Assembly: GCF_019352175.1 (NCBI RefSeq)
Contig: NZ_JACBYI010000017.1
Coordinates: 58,787-122,786, forward strand
DNA: 64,000 nucleotides
Origin: Paenibacillus sp. S150
GTDB taxonomy: Bacteria > Bacillota > Bacilli > Paenibacillales > Paenibacillaceae
Direction: 5' to 3'
In this document: positions 8,924 through 18,161 of the stretch, in pieces
Layout: every line of letters starts with the position of its first letter
Numbering within the stretch: position 1 is the first letter of the stretch
Translations under genes and position numbers: made by a program
The notes under the pieces: generated by a model
Seen by the model: the letters and a program-made list of their open reading frames with translations, nothing else
Database searches by the model: none
What the model was told of the DNA's origin: nothing

Positions 8924-10064
8924 GTGCCCCATCAGACAACCTTGATCTTGTTTTGTTCTCGTAGTATGGCAGCGTGACGCTTGTTCTTGTTTCGCCAGCG
9001 TAGGTAAGCCTGGATTGCTGAAGCCAGGTCTTTATGCTGCCGGAAATCACTGCCTTCCAGTACAAACTTACGTAGTGGCCCGAAATGGCACTCAATACGG
9101 TTTAGCCAGGAAGCATAGGTCGGCGTGTAGACCAGTTCTACATTATTGTCTTCGGCCCACGTCTTGACCTTGCGATGGTGGTGGGGAGAAAAGTTGTCCA
9201 GGATAATATACAGCCGCTCGGAACGAGGATACCGGCGTCGCAACACGTTGAAGAAACGCAAATGTCGGCATGCTTCTTATTCTTTGAAGAATGGCCGTAT
9301 AGTTGATGGGTCTTCACATCCAGCGCGGCGAGCAGGTGCTTCACGCCATGCGGCCGTGTATAGGTGGCGCGAAGCCGTTTAGGCCGGCGCTGCTGAAACC
9401 AGCCTTTTGCCGCGGTAGGGCTGCAGCGATAACGGGCCAAACTCGTCGACACAGATTACCCGCCCGTCTTCCGGAGGACAGTCGTATAGGGCTTCGATTC
9501 GTTTTTTTTACTCTCAAATTCCGGATCGGTTGATTCTTTCCAGGTCTTGGTGTTCTGGTAGGTGATCTTGGCTTCCTCCAGAATGACGCGTATGGTCTCG
9601 ATAGAGATGGAAGGTACAATCTTTTTCTTCTCTGCCGCTTCCTTCAGTTTGGCCAGCGACCAATGCGTGAAGGGGTATCCTAGCACTTTCGGTGGAATTT
9701 GAGCAAGCTCGATGATGTCGGCTCGTTGCTCTTCGGTAAAGGTCGGAGGTCGGCCGCCGCCGTAATTTGGTTTCAATGAGGCCATCCCTTCCGTGTTAAA
9801 ACGATGTATTGTTTTTCGTATATGTTCGCCCGAAATATGATAAAGCTGACTGATCTCCGGTACTTTCATCTTTTGGGCTGACGCCAGAATGAGAAGAGCA
9901 CGGCGGACTTCAACGGGATTCGACCCTTTACGTGCGATTCGCAGTAGGCGGTTGCCTTCTTCCTTACTCAAATCTCGTACAAATAGAGTCATGATTCTCA
10001 CCCCAGAAAGTGGTTGTTACGGATAATTACCCGGTTTTACCAACTACGATCTCGGATGGGGCAC
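8924..10064 (-). mobile_element. IS630-family insertion sequence, decayed
   Basis: 1141 bp. Both ends carry matching inverted repeats starting GTGCCCCATC (left from 8924; right end read on the minus strand from 10064), each flanked by a TA dinucleotide (8922-8923 and 10065-10066), the usual IS630/Tc1 target-site duplication. The transposase inside, on the minus strand, is split over three frames. Size, TA target and DDE motifs all agree with IS630. It sits in the repeat-rich gap between the exporter and the PFL gene. Confidence 0.9.
8932..9992 (-). pseudogene. IS630-family transposase, split by two frameshifts
   Basis: The N-terminal part (9992 down to ~9490) is a helix-turn-helix region with RTIHRFN-like recognition features and GGGRPP. 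The catalytic part holds the three DDE residues: D in CVDEFGP (~9450), D in ILDNFSPHH (~9195) and E in NRIECHFG (~9110). The first frame change lies at a run of eight A on the coding strand (~9505-9512), where a -1 shift joins ESKK to RIEALYDC; this could be programmed slippage, known for some IS630 relatives. The second, near 9261, joins KKHAD to RFFNVL and looks like loss of one base in a non-slippery place, so the gene is probably dead. Start ATG 9992 follows GGGGTGAG. Confidence 0.85.
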
Positions 10065-10289
10065 TAGTACAACGTTTCAGAAGTTCTTTCCCACGGCTGG
10101 AGTCCTAAAAGAAACTAAAGCAAATCAAAGCGCTTCGGTCTATTTGCACTGCCTTGCGAATCACAAAGGCTAATGGGAAGCAACTCCCTTGCAGGGGAAG
10201 AGTGTGTGCCTTTGCTGTGTAAGCAAGCCCGTTGGTGACTAGGGAAGAGGAACTTGAGCGCTTCAGCTACTAGCCAACTGCTCCGCTCT
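10065..10289. other. Gene-less stretch, no feature recognised
   Basis: 225 bp between the IS right end and the 51-bp array. GCAAAT and ATTTGC near 10120-10147 form a small inverted repeat. Nothing else is supported; open frames here run on from the array and are not convincing. Confidence 0.5.
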
Positions 10290-10728
10290 AACAACGGCAT
10301 TTCTGCCGTTGTTTCCGAGCGATCTGGCCGGACGAGCACCAACAACGGCATTTCTGCCGTTAATTCCGGTCAATCTGGCCGGACGAGCTCTAACAACGGC
10401 ATTTCTGCCGTTGTTTCCGAGCGATCTGGCCGGACGGACACCAACAACGGCATTTCTGCCGTTATTTCCGAGCGATCTGGCCGGACGAGCTCTAACAACG
10501 GCATTTCTGCCGTTGTTTCCGAGCGATCTGGCCAGACGGGCACCAACAACGGCATTTCTGCCGTTAATTCCGAGCGATCTGGCCAGACGGACACCAACAA
10601 CGGCATTTCTGCCGTTAATTCCGGTCAATCTGGCCGGACGAGCACCAACAACGGCATTTCTGCCGTTATTTCCGAGCGATCTGGCCGGACGAGCTCTAAC
10701 AACGGCATTTCTGCCGTTGTTTCCGGGC
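10290..10728. repeat. 51-bp tandem hairpin array, 9 units
   Basis: Units begin at 10290, 10341, 10392, 10443, 10494, 10545, 10596, 10647 and 10698 with an exact 51-bp period; the last is incomplete. Each unit starts with a near-perfect hairpin, arms AACAACGGCA and TGCCGTTGTT round a TTTC loop (arms shortened to 7-8 bp in units with GTTAATT or GTTATTT), then a linker TCCGAGCGATC and a tail TGGCCGGACGAGC. Because 51 is a multiple of three, several frames on both strands stay open through the array; no frame has a credible start and ribosome binding site. The array ends about 65 bp before the PFL gene stop. A second array with the same plan lies at 42629-43048. Confidence 0.95.
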
Positions 10729-10754
10729 CTGGTGCAACCTCTCGTAAGTTCTTC

Positions 10755-10789
10755 CGCCGCAAGCTCCTTGGGGAGGAACTTTTGCGGCG
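10755..10789 (-). terminator. Hairpin downstream of the PFL gene, possible terminator
   Basis: CGCCGCAA (10755-10762) pairs with TTGCGGCG (10782-10789), just beyond the stop of the minus-strand PFL gene. There is no clear T-run on the minus strand, so the terminator call is weak. Confidence 0.35.
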
Positions 10790-10794
10790 CTGTG

Positions 10795-12153
10795 CTAGTT
10801 CTTGAAGCTGTGAATCGGAGCGGGAATGCGTCCGCCCCGGTTCACGAATCCGGCGCAGTCGAACTTGTTCACGGCCATGACCGGCGCATAGCCGAGCAGA
10901 CCGCCGAATTCCACCATCTCACCGACTTCCTTGCCGATGACCGGGATCACGCGTACAGCTGTGGTCTTGTTGTTGACCATGCCGATGGCGGCTTCGTCGG
11001 CGATAATGCCTGCAATGGTTTCTTTGCTGGTGCTGCCGGGGATGGCGATCATATCCAGGCCGACCGAACAGACGCAGGTCATCGCCTCGAGCTTCTCCAG
11101 CGTCAGCGCGCCGCGCTGCACTGCCTGAATCATGCCGTGGTCTTCACTGACCGGAATAAATGCGCCGCTGAGTCCTCCGACGTAGGACGAAGCCATAACG
11201 CCGCCTTTTTTGACATTGTCGTTAAGGATGGCAAGTGCGGCAGTCGTGCCGGGCGCACCCGCTTCCTCCAGCCCCATGACCTGGAAGATCTCGGCGATGG
11301 AATCTCCGATCAGGGGGGTTGGCGCAAGGGAGAGATCGATAATGCCAAAAGGCACATCCAGCCGCTTGGAGGCCTCCTGGGCAACGAGCTGGCCCACACG
11401 GGTAACCTTGAAGGCAGTCCGCTTGATTGTCTCGCAGAGGGTTTCAAAGTCCTGGCCCTTCACTTCCTCCAGCGCACGCTTGATGACACCCGGCCCGCTG
11501 ACCCCGACATTGATTACGCATTCGCGCTCGCCGACCCCGTGAAAAGCGCCGGCCATAAACGGATTGTCCTCTACCGCATTACAGAAGACCACCAGCTTGG
11601 CGCAGCCGATGGAATCGCGGTCCTTGGTGCGTTCAGCAGTCATGAGGATAATATCGCCCATCAGCTTCACGGCATCCATGTTGATTCCGCTGCGCGAGGA
11701 GCCAACATTGACGGAGGAGCAGACCCTTTCCGTAACTGCCAGCGCTTCGGGAATGCTGTCAATGAGAATCCGGTCCCCTTTGGTGCAGCCCTTCTGCACC
11801 AGCGCCGAGAAGCCGCCGATGAAGTTCACGCCAACCTCCTTGGCTGCCTGGTCCAGAATTTCGGCAACCGGCACATAAGTGTCGGTGTGCACTGCGCCTG
11901 CGGCAATGGAGATTGGAGTTACCGAGATGCGCTTATTGACAATAGGCACACCGAATTGCCGCTCCAGATCCTCGCCGGTCTTGACAAGCTTCTCGGCGGA
12001 GCGGGTGATTTTGTCGTATACCTTCTGATTGAACACCCGCATATCCGTGTGGGCGCAGTCCATCAGGCTGATTCCCATCGTAATGGTACGGACATCCAGA
12101 TTCATTTCCCGGATCATCTTATTCGTTTCCTGTACTTCCACAATTGAAATCAT
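10795..12153 (-). CDS. PFL-family protein, UPF0210/DUF711
   Basis: 452 residues, start ATG at 12153 with GGAG upstream. The sequence follows the UPF0210 family over its full length: N-terminal MISIVEVQETNKMI, the RTITMGISL strand, HTDTYVPVAEILD, then glycine-rich stretches such as SRSGINMD, VGVSGPGVI and GAPGTTAALA. The family is named for structural likeness to pyruvate formate-lyase, but the radical glycine and catalytic cysteine pair are not evident, and no reaction is firmly established. The ACT protein gene lies 46 bp upstream on the same strand; the same pair is common in Gram-positive bacteria, suggesting that the ACT protein senses a ligand for it. Confidence 0.9.
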   Translation of the reverse strand: MISIVEVQETNKMIREMNLDVRTITMGISLMDCAHTDMRVFNQKVYDKITRSAEKLVKTGEDLERQFGVPIVNKRISVTPISIAAGAVHTDTYVPVAEILDQAAKEVGVNFIGGFSALVQKGCTKGDRILIDSIPEALAVTERVCSSVNVGSSRSGINMDAVKLMGDIILMTAERTKDRDSIGCAKLVVFCNAVEDNPFMAGAFHGVGERECVINVGVSGPGVIKRALEEVKGQDFETLCETIKRTAFKVTRVGQLVAQEASKRLDVPFGIIDLSLAPTPLIGDSIAEIFQVMGLEEAGAPGTTAALAILNDNVKKGGVMASSYVGGLSGAFIPVSEDHGMIQAVQRGALTLEKLEAMTCVCSVGLDMIAIPGSTSKETIAGIIADEAAIGMVNNKTTAVRVIPVIGKEVGEMVEFGGLLGYAPVMAVNKFDCAGFVNRGGRIPAPIHSFKN

Positions 12154-12199
12154 TGGTTTAACTCCTTAAATTTATTAGGCCCTATTCAATCTTCAAGCC

Positions 12200-12469
12200 T
12201 TAAATGCGGTGCATAATATTGAAAATATCCTCATGCTGCAGCTTGATCTCGACGCCGATCTCTTCGCCCACATGCTGCAGATCCTCCACAATCTCTTCAA
12301 AGGACTTGCTTGGCGCGGAAATATCCACGATCATCATCATGTTGAAATAGTCCTGCACAATCGTCTGCGAAATATCCAGGATGTTCAGATTGTGGTCTGC
12401 GAGATAGGTGCAGACCTTTGCGATAATGCCTACTTTGTCTTTTCCCAGTACAGTAATAATCCCCTTCAA
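12200..12469 (-). CDS. ACT domain-containing protein (UPF0237 type)
   Basis: 89 residues, a single ACT fold: ITVLGKDKVGIIAKV then DISQTIV and the MMMIVDI strand. It begins with TTG at 12469, with GGAGG about 9 bases upstream. ACT domains bind small ligands, usually amino acids, and act as dimers. It is the first gene of a two-gene unit with the PFL-family gene. The 5' side (about 12490-12550) contains GCATAAGC and its complement GCTTATGC about 34 bases apart, a possible leader stem. Confidence 0.9.
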   Translation of the reverse strand: MKGIITVLGKDKVGIIAKVCTYLADHNLNILDISQTIVQDYFNMMMIVDISAPSKSFEEIVEDLQHVGEEIGVEIKLQHEDIFNIMHRI

Positions 12470-12701
12470 TGAAATAGCCTCCTAAAATTTTTTGGTTGGC
12501 ATAAGCAGCCTGGCCGGTTCCTAAGCAAACGGCTCCGGAAGCTTATGCTTGTTTATCTATCTGCTGCTCTGTCCATCCGCCGCTTTAACGGAATGAACTG
12601 TTTCAATTATTATGGCAAAGGAACGGTTGTTCTACAACCAAAGTTTTTGCGTCAATATGTTCGGAGATTTGATCTTATCCCCCATTTTTCATAGAATACA
12701 G

Positions 12702-12730
12702 TTGACATTGCTATAAAGCTATGATTAACT
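12702..12730 (+). promoter_or_regulatory. Putative sigma-A promoter for the signalling cluster
   Basis: A perfect -35 TTGACA (12702-12707), 17-bp spacer and a weak -10 TTAACT (12725-12730) stand 34 bp before the ATG at 12764. The -10 matches only in part. Confidence 0.4.
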
Positions 12731-12763
12731 GATTCGTTTATAGAATGGCTTGAAGGAGCAAAG

Positions 12764-14401
12764 ATGACAACGAGAAAATATAAAGAACTGGTCGAACAGC
12801 GCACCAGACAAACACTTCAACAATGGTCGTCGCAGGAGTTTGTCGGTGAAAGGGAGATCTATCGCTTTTTGCATAATTTGAAGGGGACAGCCGGGACGGT
12901 AGGCTTGGATAAGGTTGAGAAGCAGGCAGACCGTACGCAGCTCTATTTCTCCGAGGATTTCCAGCGGAGCTGGACGGAAACGGAATGGGGGGATTACCTA
13001 TACCCGCTGCTTGAGCTGTTTGGCGAGGAGCAGGGTTCATTGGAAGCACAGCAATCCCGGCTTCCGGCGGGTGCGGCGAAGGAGCCCGGCATGCTGTCGC
13101 AGCATGAAATTCTGATCATTGATGACGATGTGGAGCTGGTAGCTTTTTTGCGCGAGTCCATGGAGAAGCAGTCCTATTATGTCAGCATCGCCTTGTCCGC
13201 CGAGCGCGGCTTGAAGCTGTTTTACGAGAGCAGGCCGGATCTGATTCTGCTTGATATTCTGCTTCCGGACCAGAGCGGGATTGATGTGCTGAAGCAAATT
13301 ATCGGCAAGGCCAAAAAAGAGCGGATTCCCATCATTATCGTCAGCGGCGAGCACTCCAAGAATATTCAGATGTATGCCTATTCGCTGGGGGTTATGGACT
13401 ACATGCCCAAGCCGCTGGATATCGATTTGTTTTTGGTGCTGATCAGGAACCGCTTTGAGCTGAAGCGGGAATGGCAGGAATCGGTTATCGTGGATGAGCT
13501 GACCGGGGCGTTCAACCGCAAATATTTCAATCAGACCATGAAGCAGCTGGTGTCGGATTTCAGGCGGACGGGCCGGATTTTTTCGCTGGCGCTTATGGAT
13601 CTGGATCATTTCAAGCTGGTGAACGACACATACGGCCATCTGATCGGGGATGAGGTGCTGCAGACCTTTTCGGAGGTGGTGCGCCATTCGATTCGTGCGG
13701 AGGATACCTTTTGCCGCTTCGGCGGGGAGGAATTTGCCCTGTTCATGCCCAACACGGATGCGGATTCCGCCTTGCTGGGGGTGGAGCGGATTCAGCAGCA
13801 GCTTGCGGCAAAAAGCTTTGCTGCCAAAAAAGAGCTGTTTCAGGTTACCTTCTCAGGCGGCATTACAGTGGTGCGGGAGGAGCTTAATGAACCCGACAGC
13901 CTGATCGGGGAAGCGGACCAGGCTCTGTACGCCAGCAAGGACTCCGGAAGAAACCGGACCACCCTGTATACGGAGCAGCTGGACACTGGCAAAGCCGAAT
14001 CGCTGCTGAACGTGATAGTTGTGGACGACGACGCGTTGATCCGCAGGATCGTGACCCGGCATTTCGCGGCCTGGGAACCGGCGGGCATCGACGGCGTGAA
14101 GGCCAGCAGCTACGCCAGCGGCCCGCTGTTTCTGGAATCGGACTGGTATGCACAAGGGAACAAATATATTATTTTGCTGGATGGTGCAATGCCGGAGCTG
14201 GATGGGCTGGAGGTTCTGAAACGGATCCGCAGCAGCTGCCCGGAAGAGAATGTTCTGGTGATTATGCTGACGGGCCGGAATGACCAGCGGGATATTATCC
14301 ATGCTTTGCAGATGGGGGCGGATGATTATGTGGTGAAGCCGTTCCATTTGCCGGAGCTGATGACCAGAATGGAGCGTCTGGCCCACAGGTTTCTGTTCTA
14401 G
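12764..14401 (+). CDS. Hpt-REC-GGDEF-REC response regulator, diguanylate cyclase
   Basis: 545 residues; ATG 12764 has AAGGAG 6 bases upstream. Domain order: an Hpt-like N-terminus (~1-100) with FLHNLKGTAGTVGL, whose His fits the phosphotransfer motif HxxKG; receiver 1 (~117-235) with IIDDD and phospho-acceptor Asp in LLDILLPDQSG; GGDEF domain (~240-405) with FGGEEFALF, the active form; receiver 2 (~415-545) with VVDDD, LLDGAMPELDG and the Lys in VVKPF. It probably makes cyclic di-GMP under phosphorelay control, with the Hpt passing phosphate between the hybrid kinase and receivers nearby. It is followed closely by a lone receiver and a hybrid histidine kinase, all on the same strand. Confidence 0.9.
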   Translation: MTTRKYKELVEQRTRQTLQQWSSQEFVGEREIYRFLHNLKGTAGTVGLDKVEKQADRTQLYFSEDFQRSWTETEWGDYLYPLLELFGEEQGSLEAQQSRLPAGAAKEPGMLSQHEILIIDDDVELVAFLRESMEKQSYYVSIALSAERGLKLFYESRPDLILLDILLPDQSGIDVLKQIIGKAKKERIPIIIVSGEHSKNIQMYAYSLGVMDYMPKPLDIDLFLVLIRNRFELKREWQESVIVDELTGAFNRKYFNQTMKQLVSDFRRTGRIFSLALMDLDHFKLVNDTYGHLIGDEVLQTFSEVVRHSIRAEDTFCRFGGEEFALFMPNTDADSALLGVERIQQQLAAKSFAAKKELFQVTFSGGITVVREELNEPDSLIGEADQALYASKDSGRNRTTLYTEQLDTGKAESLLNVIVVDDDALIRRIVTRHFAAWEPAGIDGVKASSYASGPLFLESDWYAQGNKYIILLDGAMPELDGLEVLKRIRSSCPEENVLVIMLTGRNDQRDIIHALQMGADDYVVKPFHLPELMTRMERLAHRFLF

Positions 14402-14437
14402 CACAGAAACGTATACAGCATCAGGAGTCACAGAAAG

Positions 14438-14830
14438 GTGAAAATTGAAATGCAAAAAGTACTTGTAGTGGATGATGAAGAGGTTCTGCGCATGCTGATC
14501 GAAGACACGCTGGAGAACTTGGAGCATGCGGTCATCCATACGGCTGAGAACGGTGCCGAGGCGCTGGCCAAGCTGTCGGATGAGCTGTATGATCTGGTCA
14601 TTCTGGATTATATGATGCCCGAGATGACCGGAATTGAAGTATTGGAGTCTCTTGGAAAAGAACAAACCGGCGCCATGCCTATCATGATGCTGACCGCCAA
14701 GGCGCAGGAGAACGACCGGAGCAGGGCCAGAGAGGCGGGGGCGCGTTATTTCATGCCCAAGCCGTTCAGTCCCATGGAGCTTCTGCAGATTGTGGAGGGC
14801 ATACTCAGTGAGAACAGCGAAGCCCGCTAA
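14438..14830 (+). CDS. Single-domain response regulator (CheY-like)
   Basis: About 130 residues, a stand-alone receiver: VVDDEEV acidic pair, phospho-acceptor Asp in VILDYMMPEMTG, Thr in MLTAK and Lys in FMPKPFSP. No output domain, so it likely works by protein contact or as a phosphate relay or sink. The start is uncertain: GTG 14438 has AGGAG 10 bases upstream, while ATG 14450 has AAAGGTG 9 bases upstream. It sits 36 bp behind the GGDEF gene and overlaps the start of the histidine kinase gene, which suggests co-translation with its kinase. Confidence 0.9.
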   Translation: MKIEMQKVLVVDDEEVLRMLIEDTLENLEHAVIHTAENGAEALAKLSDELYDLVILDYMMPEMTGIEVLESLGKEQTGAMPIMMLTAKAQENDRSRAREAGARYFMPKPFSPMELLQIVEGILSENSEAR

Positions 14831-17800
14831 CAGCAGCATCAAAACGAAATATTACCGTATTATAGCCTTGTTGTTCCTCCTCATTGTCCTGACTGTGTGC
14901 ATCCTTTTCTTTTACATAAATACACAGCAAAGCAAGCTGAAGGCGGACCGGGACGTCCTGCAGGCCAAAACGGACACCATAAACGAGCTGGCCGGAGCGG
15001 TGAATGAGGTGTTTTTTCGGGCCAGAGGCTATGTTGCCCTGAAGAGCGGCAGTGAGCTGGAGCTGCTTAATGCGGCGCTGGAGAATCTGGACGGCATTTT
15101 GAATCAATACACCGGTCTGGACTTGTCAGAGGAAGAGGCGAGGTACCGCGACGATCTGTCGGCTTTCTATACCCGTTATAAGAATCAAATTCTGCCGCAG
15201 GCTATAAAGCTGGTCGAGAGCGATGATTATGAGGGGATCAGAACACTGTCCCAGAGCGGCAGCACGCAGTCCCTGAATGATTTTCTCCTGTACACCAAGG
15301 CCTTCAAGGCCGGGTCGGATGAAGAGCTGACTGACATGGCGGACCGTTCCATTCGGAAGGCCGACAGCTATACTGTGGTTGCTTTTGGCATCACCGCTTT
15401 TTTGCTGCTGTTCTTCACCCTGATGATCTGGCGGATGCTGAAGATTCTGATCGATCCGATTGTCCGGCTGGAGGAGGCGACCCATTCGCTTGCGGCGGGT
15501 GAGGCGGTTCTGCTCGGCAGCCTGCATAAGCAGGATGAGATCGGGCGGTTGTATGAGGCGTTCCTGGACATGGCCCGCAGCATTCAGGACAAGGAAGAAG
15601 AGCTGACGATGCAGAACGAGGAGCTGCACGCCCAGCAGGAGGAGCTTCAGGGACAGCAGTTCAGGCTGGAGCGGTCCTTAAGCGAGATTGAGAGCATGAT
15701 GAAGGCGCTCAATCAGACCTCAGCCGTCGGCATATTGTCGGACAAAGGGGTATTCACTTACGCCAATGACAATCTGAGCAGCTACACAGGCTACGGCAAT
15801 TCTGAAATTATCGGCTATCCCTACCGTTTATTCGAGCTGCTGAATATTACCGCCTCCCACCTGGAGCAGGTCATTGCCAGATTATCGACCGGCGGCATCT
15901 GGAGCGGGGAAATTGAAGCCCGGGTGAAGGAGGGGACAGCGTCCGTATGGCTGCATATGACCGTTATGCCTTACTTGAACGACGAGGGCAAGATCTACCA
16001 GTATATCCTGATCGCGAACAATATCACCTCCCTGAAAAGTGTGCAGCAGCAGCTTGCGGTTACCCTGCAGAATACGGAGCAGACCTCCCTGCTGCTGGAG
16101 CGTTATAACCAATTGAACCATGAGCTTACGTATACGCTGGACAAACAGGAATTCGCCGAGAAATTCAGCGGGTTCATGAACCGGATTTACGGCTTTGATG
16201 CGAGTCTGTTTCTGCTCGTCAAGGACAAGATTGCCATCGTCAAGGGTGTGCCGCAGCAGAATGTGGAGCGTTACCTCGAGCATAGCCAGTCCGACATGCT
16301 GTACGCCTGGGTACGGAGAAATCCTACATTGTCAAAAGAACAGGCTCGCCCCGGGAGCAGGGCATTTCACCGGACGAGGTCTATTGCTACGATTACTACA
16401 CTTCGGTTGTAAACGCCGGTGATGAGATTCTGGCGGTATTCTGCGGAAGCCGCATCGGGCGCACCTTTACCGACGAGGAGACCAGTGAGATCCAGGGCCT
16501 GATGAGCCGGGCAGCGCTGGCGATTGAACGGCTCATGATGTATGAAGAAATCGAACATGGGCGCAAGCTGAACCGGGATATCATTAACAATGTCAACGAG
16601 GGAATCCTGTTCGTCAATACTGACGGTGTGATGCAGCACATCAACAAAGCGCTCAGCCAGCTGTTCGAATACAGGGAATGGACCGAAGGCACGCTTGTTC
16701 CGGCGGAGGACTGGCTGGATGCGTTCAGCGGAAGGTCCAATGAATCGGCAGAGCTGCGGCAGTTCTACGTGAACGCGATGTCCGAATTGGCCGCGGATTC
16801 CAGCACCAAGTATTCACTCGGCAAGGAGGAGATCAAGCATGTGGATGTCTATGCGATTCCGGTGCTTCGCCGTGAAGACCGGATCGGCACGCTCTTTGTA
16901 CACCGCGATATTACCCGTGAATATGAGCTTGACCTGATGAAGTCCGAGTTGGTAAGCACGGTCAGCCATGAACTGCGGACACCGCTGTCAAGTGTTCTCG
17001 GCTTCACGGAGCTGCTGCTGTCCAAAACGATGAAGCCGGAGAAGCAGCTGAAATATCTGGAGACCATTCATAAGGAAGCCAAACGCCTGACCGAGCTGAT
17101 CAATGACTTTTTGGATCTGCAAAGAATGGAATCCGGTACGCAGCAATACAGCGTTGAGCAGGCACACCTCAGCGAAATTGTTCTTGGCGTCATTGATCAG
17201 TACAAGCTCAGCAGCACCCACCATATTCTGCTGGAAGACGATGCGCTGCATGATGAAGTGGCGGTAGACAAGGACAAAATGGTCCAGGTGCTTACCAACC
17301 TGCTCAGCAATGCGATCAAATTCTCGCCGGGAAGCCGTGAAGTCAGAGTGCAGCTCCAGAACGAGCCGAACCGCATTGTTGTGCGGATTAAGGATCAGGG
17401 GCTGGGCATTCCCAAGAATCAGCTCGGCCAGCTGTTCCAGAAATTCAGAAGAGTGGACAACAGCGCATCCAAGCGGATCGGCGGAACCGGGCTGGGGCTG
17501 GCAATCTGCAAGGAAATTATTGAAAAGCACAAGGGTGCCATCGGCATTGAGTCGGTTGAGGGCGAAGGAACTGCCGTATGGTTCAGCCTGCCTGTACTGC
17601 TGGCGGAAGACGGCCGGCATGCGGAGGAAATGTCCAGGCGGGGCGAAGGCAAGGAGCAGAAGCCGAATGTGATGATTGTGGAGGATGATTACAGCCTGTC
17701 GCTGCTGCTCTCGGAGGAGCTTAAGGGCAAGGGCTTCCGGGTCACCCATCATTATTATCCGCAAAAAGCATTCGACCAGGCGCTGAAGTCGCCTTTTGCA

Positions 17801-18061
17801 GCCATCGTGGTGGATCTGATGCTGGGTGAGGAGCTGAACGGGTGGGATCTGATCCGTATGCTCAAAAATGATTCCCGGACCGAAAGGATTCCGATTGTGA
17901 TCTCCTCTGCGCTGGATCAAACGGAAAAGGGGCTGCTGGAGAACGTGGAGACATATCTGACCAAGCCTTACCCTCCAGGCGAGCTGTCGAATACACTGCA
18001 GGAAATTGTGGAGATCAGGCTGAAATCGGGAGAAGTGCTTTTTCCGGACCATGACAGTTAA
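14808..18061 (+). pseudogene. Hybrid sensor histidine kinase, one frameshift near 16308
   Basis: GTG 14808 has GGAGGG 8 bases upstream. Frame 1 runs to 16412; frame 2 continues to 18061 with an ATG at 16502. Joined, they give one protein: TM helix (~15-37), extracytoplasmic four-helix CHASE3-like segment, TM helix (~190-210), HAMP, coiled coil, PAS, GAF, second PAS, HisKA with phospho-acceptor VSHELRTPL, HATPase (LLSNAIKFS, GLGIPK, GTGLGLAIC) and a C-terminal receiver (Asp in VVDLML). Adding one base at TGGG near 16308 restores MLYAWGTEKSYIVK and a continuous GAF domain; everything else is intact. It is either a recent null mutation or a sequence error. Its receiver and histidine feed the REC and Hpt-REC-GGDEF-REC proteins upstream. 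Confidence 0.8.
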
Positions 18062-18080
18062 AAAAGACTGCCGGTAAGGC

Positions 18081-18111
18081 TTGCCTTACAGTGGACTCTA
18101 AGGTTTATAGT
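18081..18111 (+). promoter_or_regulatory. MerR-type promoter/operator before the aldo/keto reductase
   Basis: -35 TTGCCT (18081-18086) and -10 TATAGT (18106-18111) are separated by 19 bp, the long spacer typical of promoters activated by MerR-family regulators. The spacer holds a dyad, CCTTACAGT (18084-18092) and ACTCTAAGG (18095-18103), 8 of 9 positions matching. AdhR/SoxR-like regulators bind such sites in Bacillota. No MerR gene lies in the window. Confidence 0.7.
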
Positions 18112-18161
18112 GAAATAGATGCAGACAACAACCAATCAGGAATGAAAGGGAGGAAATGCGG

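Noticed and set aside
10254..10805. 183-codon frame with 17-residue peptide repeats
   Set aside because: 51 bp is a multiple of three, so frames on both strands remain open; no ribosome site; begins with TTG in non-coding DNA.
10309..12147. 612-codon plus-strand open frame across the array and the PFL gene
   Set aside because: Antisense to a full-length UPF0210 gene; the front part is repeat-driven and it lacks a start site.
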